Assembly (NCBI RefSeq): GCF_000315625.1
Contig: NW_005434567.1
Location: 102,330-124,733, forward strand
Direction of reading: 5' to 3'
DNA: 22,404 nt
Source of the DNA: Guillardia theta CCMP2712
Lineage: Eukaryota; Cryptophyceae; Pyrenomonadales; Geminigeraceae
The notes beneath the pieces are model-generated. The model saw nothing but the letters and a program-made list of their open reading frames with translations. It was not told the origin of the DNA and did no database searches. Shown piece after piece: positions 17,882 to 22,404 of the stretch. How positions within the stretch are numbered: the stretch's first letter is position 1; each line of letters begins with the position of its first letter. The translations under genes were made by a program, and so were the position numbers.

Positions 17882-18131
17882 ATGGAGAACTCTAGCACTG
17901 ATCGCAGCGCTGCATTGGACGAGGAGGATCGCATCAACCTTCTCGTCAAGGTGCAAGGATCCAACAAGAAGAGAGCAAGGGGAGAGTACGAAGCATCCAA
18001 GGTTATGTTCAGCGGAGCCCCAGGGTAAAGCCCATATTACAGCTTAAAACATCTTAAAGATGTTCAACTAACCTAAACCATTCTCCACTGCTCCCTCCAG
18101 CCCCTACGGCACTGCCCTCACTGAGGACTCT
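17882..18131 (+). CDS. Possible small gene, first two exons, hypothetical
   Basis: ATG at 17882 lies in a good start context (AAACATGG). Exon 1 (17882-18024) encodes a charged, soluble segment (MENSSTDRSAALDEEDRINL, then NKKRARGEYE). An intron 18025-18100 (76 nt) has donor GG|GTAAAG, a CTAAC branch-point-like word and acceptor CTCCCTCCAG. The frame continues as GPYGTALTEDS to about 18131, followed by a CT repeat whose first GT could be the next donor. The rest is unresolved: reading through gives a stop near 18260, and other acceptors (TATCAG near 18235) give different short tails. No family is recognised. The opposite strand of exon 1 is also open, which weakens the call. Confidence 0.35.
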
Positions 18132-18134
18132 GTC

Positions 18135-18177
<43 letters not shown>

Positions 18178-18190
18178 GTGTCTCTCCCTC
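18132..18190. repeat. (CT)n / GTCTCT simple repeat
   Basis: Tandem CT with interspersed GTCTCT words. If the gene at 17882 is real this is probably its second intron, acting as an extended polypyrimidine tract. Confidence 0.9.
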
Positions 18191-18798
18191 TCCCTGCCCC
18201 CCGGCTGAAGTCTCCCACTACTCTGACTGTATCAGGTCCTGTGGATTTGTTTCTCTCTAGTGCATGCTCGGCCGGCCCATTCTGTGCGCCGCTCGATGGT
18301 CGAGGCCATGCGCATGCAGTAGCAGCTGCCTCTGACGACTTGAGTTGCAGAAGAAGTCGTCGCCGTCCTCATGCGGCTGCCGTCGCTACATCCGCGCGTC
18401 TGCTGCGCATTCGCATCACTGCCATGGAGACATTCATTGCGGGTTGTCGGGGAGATCTCGTTCCGTTATTTTGGAACCGTCAGACACGCAAGCCATGGCG
18501 GAGGTGAGGGGAGCGTGAGGGAGGTGGAGGCGGGGAGGGGAGGAGGAGAGCGACGGATCTTGCGAGGTCGCCATGCATCTGACATGAACATCCGGACACG
18601 ATCCTAGCCGTGCCGAGCTTGCGTTCCTAGATGCTGCCCCTGCATTGACACCGACCCCCCCCCCCGCCCCCCGAGATGCTTCGATAGGAGGCATGCTGTT
18701 ATCATTGCGGGGGGAGGGAGGAGGTAGAGGCTGCTGAGTGATGCTGTGTGACATGCATGAGGTTTCATCCCGTAGATCGTGCGCCCTGCCCTCTTGAC
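18191..18798. other. Upstream region of the TMEM260-like gene
   Basis: GC-rich mixed sequence with a long C-run around 18655-18671 and G/A-rich stretches at 18500-18550 and 18708-18730. Frames on both strands are open for about 100 codons, but they read as Ser/Arg/Ala/Pro-rich shadow translation and no domain is recognisable. It presumably contains the promoter and 5' leader of the gene starting at 18799. No specific element was identified. Confidence 0.4.
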
Positions 18799-19807
18799 AT
18801 GTCTGACAATCGGTTCCAGCTCAGGAGCAGGAGCAAGCGCAGCAAGGATCCGGGGGATTCCGTCGCCCGACCGGACGGGGACGATGGCAAGGACAAGAAT
18901 GTCAAGGACGAGAGCAACAGGGAAGTATTTCCTGTGTACGAGAACTCTCCCGCAACGACAACAGCAGGGATATTCGTGATAGCAGCCGTCTTCTCAGTCT
19001 ATGTCGCGACCATGTACCCTACGGTCCCAGGGGGCGACAGCGGGGAGTTGATAGTGGCAGGGTGTACAGCAGGGCTAGCGCACCCCCCTGGTTATCCTCT
19101 CTTCACCATGCTGGCGATCCTGTTCCACAACATTCCGTTCGGCTCGCCGGCATGGCGGGTTAACTTGCTCTCCGTCTTCCTGTCGACCGGCTGCGCATGG
19201 TTCCAGTTCCACTCGGTTGTGCTGTGGGAGGAATCCCTATCGAAGGACAGAGGAGGGAAAGGAGGGAGGAGGATGTGGGAGTGGACAGTGAGCGTGTGGG
19301 CAGGCGTGCTGACGTCCCTGCTCATGGCGTTCTGCCCTCTGCTGTGGATGTACTCGATCCAGGCTGAAGTGTTCGCCATGAACAACTTCTTCGTTTCCCT
19401 CTTCCTCTACCTCACAGTGAGGTTCTACATCTTCCGTGAGACCAGGATCGCATTCCTGGGATCGTTGGCCATAGGGCTCGGGCTCAGCAACCAGCACACT
19501 CTGATCTTCTACGCCCTCCCCCTGGTCCTCTTCGTGTTCATCACAGGGTTCAGCGTCCTCTGCTCTCCCAAGAACCTCCTCATCCTCGTTGCCTCCGGTC
19601 TTGTCGGTAGATTTATGAGGATGTGCAGGTTGGGAGATTGAGCATATTGAGCAGGCCTCTCCCCCTACGTGTACCTCCCCCTTGCCGGACGGCAAGCAGC
19701 CTTCGGAGCCTGGGGGGAGCTGGATACTGTGGATGGGTTTCTAACTCATTTCCTTCGAAAGGAGGTGAGATGAAGACGGGAGATGCAGTTCTGAAGCATT
19801 GGAGGAT

Positions 19808-19874
<67 letters not shown>

Positions 19875-20072
19875 CATAACATGAAGACGGGCATAGACAA
19901 AGGAAGGTAGGGTAGAAATGGAGGGGAAAAGAACATGTCGGGATCAGGATCTTGAAGCGGACGCGACACAGTGTGTTGTTTTGATACGGCGGGATCAAAG
20001 ACTCAAAGATTTCTCCGTGAGAACGAGGGGCTGATGCTAAGCAGGAGAAGGAGGAGAAGGATAAGAAGGAGA

Positions 20073-20110
<38 letters not shown>

Positions 20111-20684
20111 AAGCAGGAGCAGGAGCAGGTGCAGGAGAAGAAGCAGGAGGAGCAGGTGCAGGAGCTGCTCTCTTGTTCTCACGGCAATTCTTTTCCTAGT
20201 ACGGAACATTCAGACTGTACTCAGGAAACGAGAATTCAAAGGTACGTTTGTGGAACAGAGGAGGAGGGAAGGGGGTGGAGGGAAATCCGAGTAATGTCGT
20301 GTTTGGGGCTCTTTCCTTCTTTCCTTCCTTCTCTCCCCTCCTGTCCTATCTCCTCCTCTCCCCTTTGTCCTCCTTCTCTCCGCGTCTCTCCTCTCCCACC
20401 ATGATCATCGGCTAACGCACCATCATCATCGTCAGATAGGTGAACAGCTCTGGGAAGCTCTCTTCCTGTACGTCAAGAACTTCACCTTCGAGTCGACCCT
20501 CGTCATCGGACCTTTCTTCTTCGCCGTCGGTCTGTCGCGCGTCGTCGTCGACTGTTTCTCCTCGCGCAGGTCCCAGCAGCCCTCCCTCTTCCCTCCTCCC
20601 TCCTCCCTCTTGCGCACCCTCGACTCCTCCTTCCGCTTGACAGCTGCTGGTGGTGGTCACAATTCCTGTCTTCTCCTTCTTCTA

Positions 20685-20757
<73 letters not shown>

Positions 20758-21114
20758 TTTATCATCGTCGTCATCATCATCTCAATCATCATCATCGTCT
20801 ACATCACCATCATCATCGTCATCATCATCATCATCTCTTTTTCTCTATCTCACATCAGCCTCAGGCTCAACACCGCTGGATTTGCCTTCACATGCAGCTT
20901 CATCTTCTACATGGGTAACAGCGAGCATGTTTGCACGGCGGCTGACGTTTTCCAGTTGTCTTTCACTGTCTCTCCAACCTTCCTCTTGACCAGCCCCTCT
21001 ACTTCGGAGTCCACATGCGGTTTTGGATGCAAGGGCATATCATTGCCTTCATGCTCCTTGGTGTGGGTGCCGCGAAGATCTGGAGGTTTGTAGGTGAGGT
21101 GAAGGAGGAAAATG

Positions 21115-21154
<40 letters not shown>

Positions 21155-21426
21155 ATACATGCCTGCCCGCATCTGCTCCTGAACCTGCACCCTCATCTGT
21201 GCTTTCCCTTGCATGTTCACCTGCTCTTCCCTCTCTCGCTTCCTCTCACTCCTGCGCTGGCCCCTTCCTGCAGCTCCCACACAAGAGAAGTTGAAGGTCG
21301 GTGGTAACGACCATGTCTAGGATCCATGAGGAACGTGGCAGCAGCGATCACTACCATCGCCCTGTGTGGGCTACAAGTAAGAAGTTCTGCTCGATCGTCT
21401 CCTCCCCTCGCCCTCGCCCTCGCCCT

Positions 21427-21463
<37 letters not shown>

Positions 21464-21770
21464 CCTCCTCCTCTTTGTGTACGCGTGCGCCTCTCGTTTC
21501 TCATCAACGTATCTGCTACTCCAGCTGATCTGATCAACCAGGTTGGGCTGCATTACCGTGCGATGGATCAAAGTCAAAATCGGTTTGTGTATCGTTATGG
21601 GTTGATGCACATTGAGAACCTGCCAAAGAATGCGATCCTGATTGTCAAGGTGAGAGGTTTTGAATGAGAAGGATTAATGGGATAGAGTTGTTGATGTTGA
21701 TGATGATAATGATGATGATTGAGATGATGATTGAGATGATGATTGAGATGATGATTGAGATGATGATTGA

Positions 21771-21832
<62 letters not shown>

Positions 21833-22242
21833 CGATGGAAGTAACGGTGCAGATGGTAATGAAGATCGCAATGGAGCTGATGATTGAGATGATGACGATG
21901 ATGTTTGTTGGGATATCACGAGAGTGTCACTGGCTGAGCTTCTGACCTTTTCAAATCAGGGTGACGTCATTACGAACTCCATCCGATACCTTCAGGTTTG
22001 CAACACAAACACGAATACATCTGTTTCATTGCAAACGCTGAGTTGCAGTGTTGATGAGAAAAACGAATGATGATGATTGAGATAATGATGACCATCAAAT
22101 GTTCATGCTCGATTATTGTTTTAAGGATATTCCCGATCGTGCCATCTCACAAACATGTTTGTAGCGATGTGAAGGGTTTCGTCCGGACGTTCAACATCTG
22201 GACCAGTCGATGATGACATACGAATGGTTTGTCAAGAAGCAG
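18799..22242 (+). CDS. TMEM260: TMEM260-like protein O-mannosyltransferase (DUF2723), ten exons, 3' partial
   Basis: The inferred exons are 18799-19606, 19655-19764, 20200-20241, 20436-20569, 20859-20914, 20956-21093, 21321-21376, 21542-21649, 21960-21995 and 22165-22242. All splice phases agree, giving 522 residues so far against about 700 in animal TMEM260, with a further donor GTAATG at 22243 leading off the window. After a charged cytosolic N-terminus of about 50 residues comes the first membrane helix (~55-73). Then come the family signature PGGDSGEL (78-84) and HPPGYPL (95-101), with the Asp in the first luminal loop as the likely catalytic residue, as in other GT-C enzymes. Later landmarks are DGFLTHFLRKEYGTF, NLPLDQPLYFGVHMRFWMQG, KNAILIVKGD, and CEGFRPD with MMTYEWF. 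Animal TMEM260 O-mannosylates receptor domains in the ER; the substrate here is unknown. ATG 18757 is an alternative start in frame. Exon 5 could start at 20865 instead of 20859. Confidence 0.9.
19809..19874 (+). repeat. (GAGCAG)n hexamer repeat in TMEM260-like intron 3
   Basis: About eleven GAGCAG units on the sense strand, inside intron 19765-20199. It reads without stops as Glu-Gln on the + strand. Confidence 0.95.
20040..20165 (+). repeat. Degenerate AGGAGC/GGAGAA repeat in TMEM260-like intron 3
   Basis: A second purine-rich repeat in the same intron mixes AGGAGA and AGGAGC hexamers. It precedes a normal acceptor (TTTTCCTAG at 20199). Confidence 0.9.
20684..20836 (+). repeat. (ATC)n triplet repeat in TMEM260-like intron 5
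   Basis: About 24 perfect ATC units (20684-20757) are followed by a degenerate ATC/GTC extension. It lies inside inferred intron 20570-20858. One frame reads as poly-Ile and could be mistaken for a membrane segment; splicing phases place it in the intron. Confidence 0.95.
21118..21154 (+). repeat. (CTG)n triplet repeat in TMEM260-like intron 6
   Basis: About twelve CTG units, close to the donor of intron 21094-21320. Confidence 0.95.
21406..21474 (+). repeat. CTCGCC / CTCCTG hexamer repeats in TMEM260-like intron 7
   Basis: CTCGCC units pass into CTCCTG and then CTC triplets within intron 21377-21541. Confidence 0.93.
21692..21835 (+). repeat. (ATG)n and GATGATTGAGAT repeats in TMEM260-like intron 8
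   Basis: A 12-bp unit (GATGATTGAGAT) repeated about five times passes into about 18 ATG triplets. It lies inside intron 21650-21959, which ends in a normal acceptor (TTTTCAAATCAG). Confidence 0.95.
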
Positions 22243-22404
22243 GTAATGTAACATGTGATTGTTTACATCTAACATCATCGAACACTCGAACACCTGAAAT
22301 TTAATACCCAAACACAAACCTTCTACCTTGCAACAATAACATCTCACTCATACCAACCACCTAACCACCAAATCATCTCTTCACGGATCGTCTTCTTCAT
22401 CTCC

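Noticed and set aside
18434-18754. 106-codon - strand frame divergent from the TMEM260-like gene
   Set aside because: Ser/Pro/Gly/Ala-rich, no domain, and it depends on translating C/G homopolymer runs; kept as unsupported.
20610-21093. Poly-His and poly-Ile frames suggesting a metal-binding or membrane protein
   Set aside because: They are translations of the ATC repeat, which lies inside an intron by the splice phases of the flanking TMEM260 exons. The real exon 20859-20914 is in the same frame by coincidence.
21664-21945. Poly-Met frame of 93 codons
   Set aside because: It is a translation of the ATG repeat within intron 8 of the TMEM260-like gene.

Overview
The window looks like nuclear DNA of a microbial eukaryote, probably an alga of the cryptophyte type (Guillardia theta would fit, but this is inference). 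Reasons: genes are split by short GT-AG introns (41 to about 435 nt), one gene is the eukaryotic membrane protein TMEM260, another is a plant-like glutamine amidotransferase with an organelle-type presequence, simple repeats are abundant, and there is a 100-N assembly gap. No ribosome binding sites, operons or prokaryotic signals were seen.

Layout. 1-143 is a pyrimidine simple repeat. 277-414 looks like the last exon of a + strand gene entering from the left. 415-1384 holds at most one doubtful exon. 1414-2840 (- strand) is a three-exon class I glutamine amidotransferase-like gene with C-H-E catalytic residues. 2841-5014 has no convincing gene, but contains a block with about 30 G-runs and almost no C-runs (3190-3960) and a GC-rich block (4270-4700). 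5015-10532 (+) is a giant armadillo-repeat protein carrying two complete and one partial near-identical 786-bp units plus a further 278-bp copy. 10533-11607 is non-coding with the gap and a GGGAGA repeat. 11608-16790 (+) is a STAND NTPase with, in order, a possible caspase/CHAT-like segment, NACHT, pentapeptide repeats and about 19 WD40-type blades; its 5' end may lie in the gap. 16791-17881 is non-coding and carries four independent short tandem duplications. 17882-18131 is a possible start of a small gene. 18799-22242 (+) is the first ten exons of a TMEM260/DUF2723 gene, cut by the right edge; most of its larger introns contain triplet- or hexamer-type microsatellites.

The genes do not form an evident pathway. 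The most interesting item is the NACHT-WD40 protein, which has the layout of an NLR-like sensor with a candidate protease effector at its N terminus. It lies next to, and on the same strand as, the armadillo-repeat gene. Both repeat proteins contain very recent internal duplications, so the 5-18 kb part of the window appears prone to tandem duplication.
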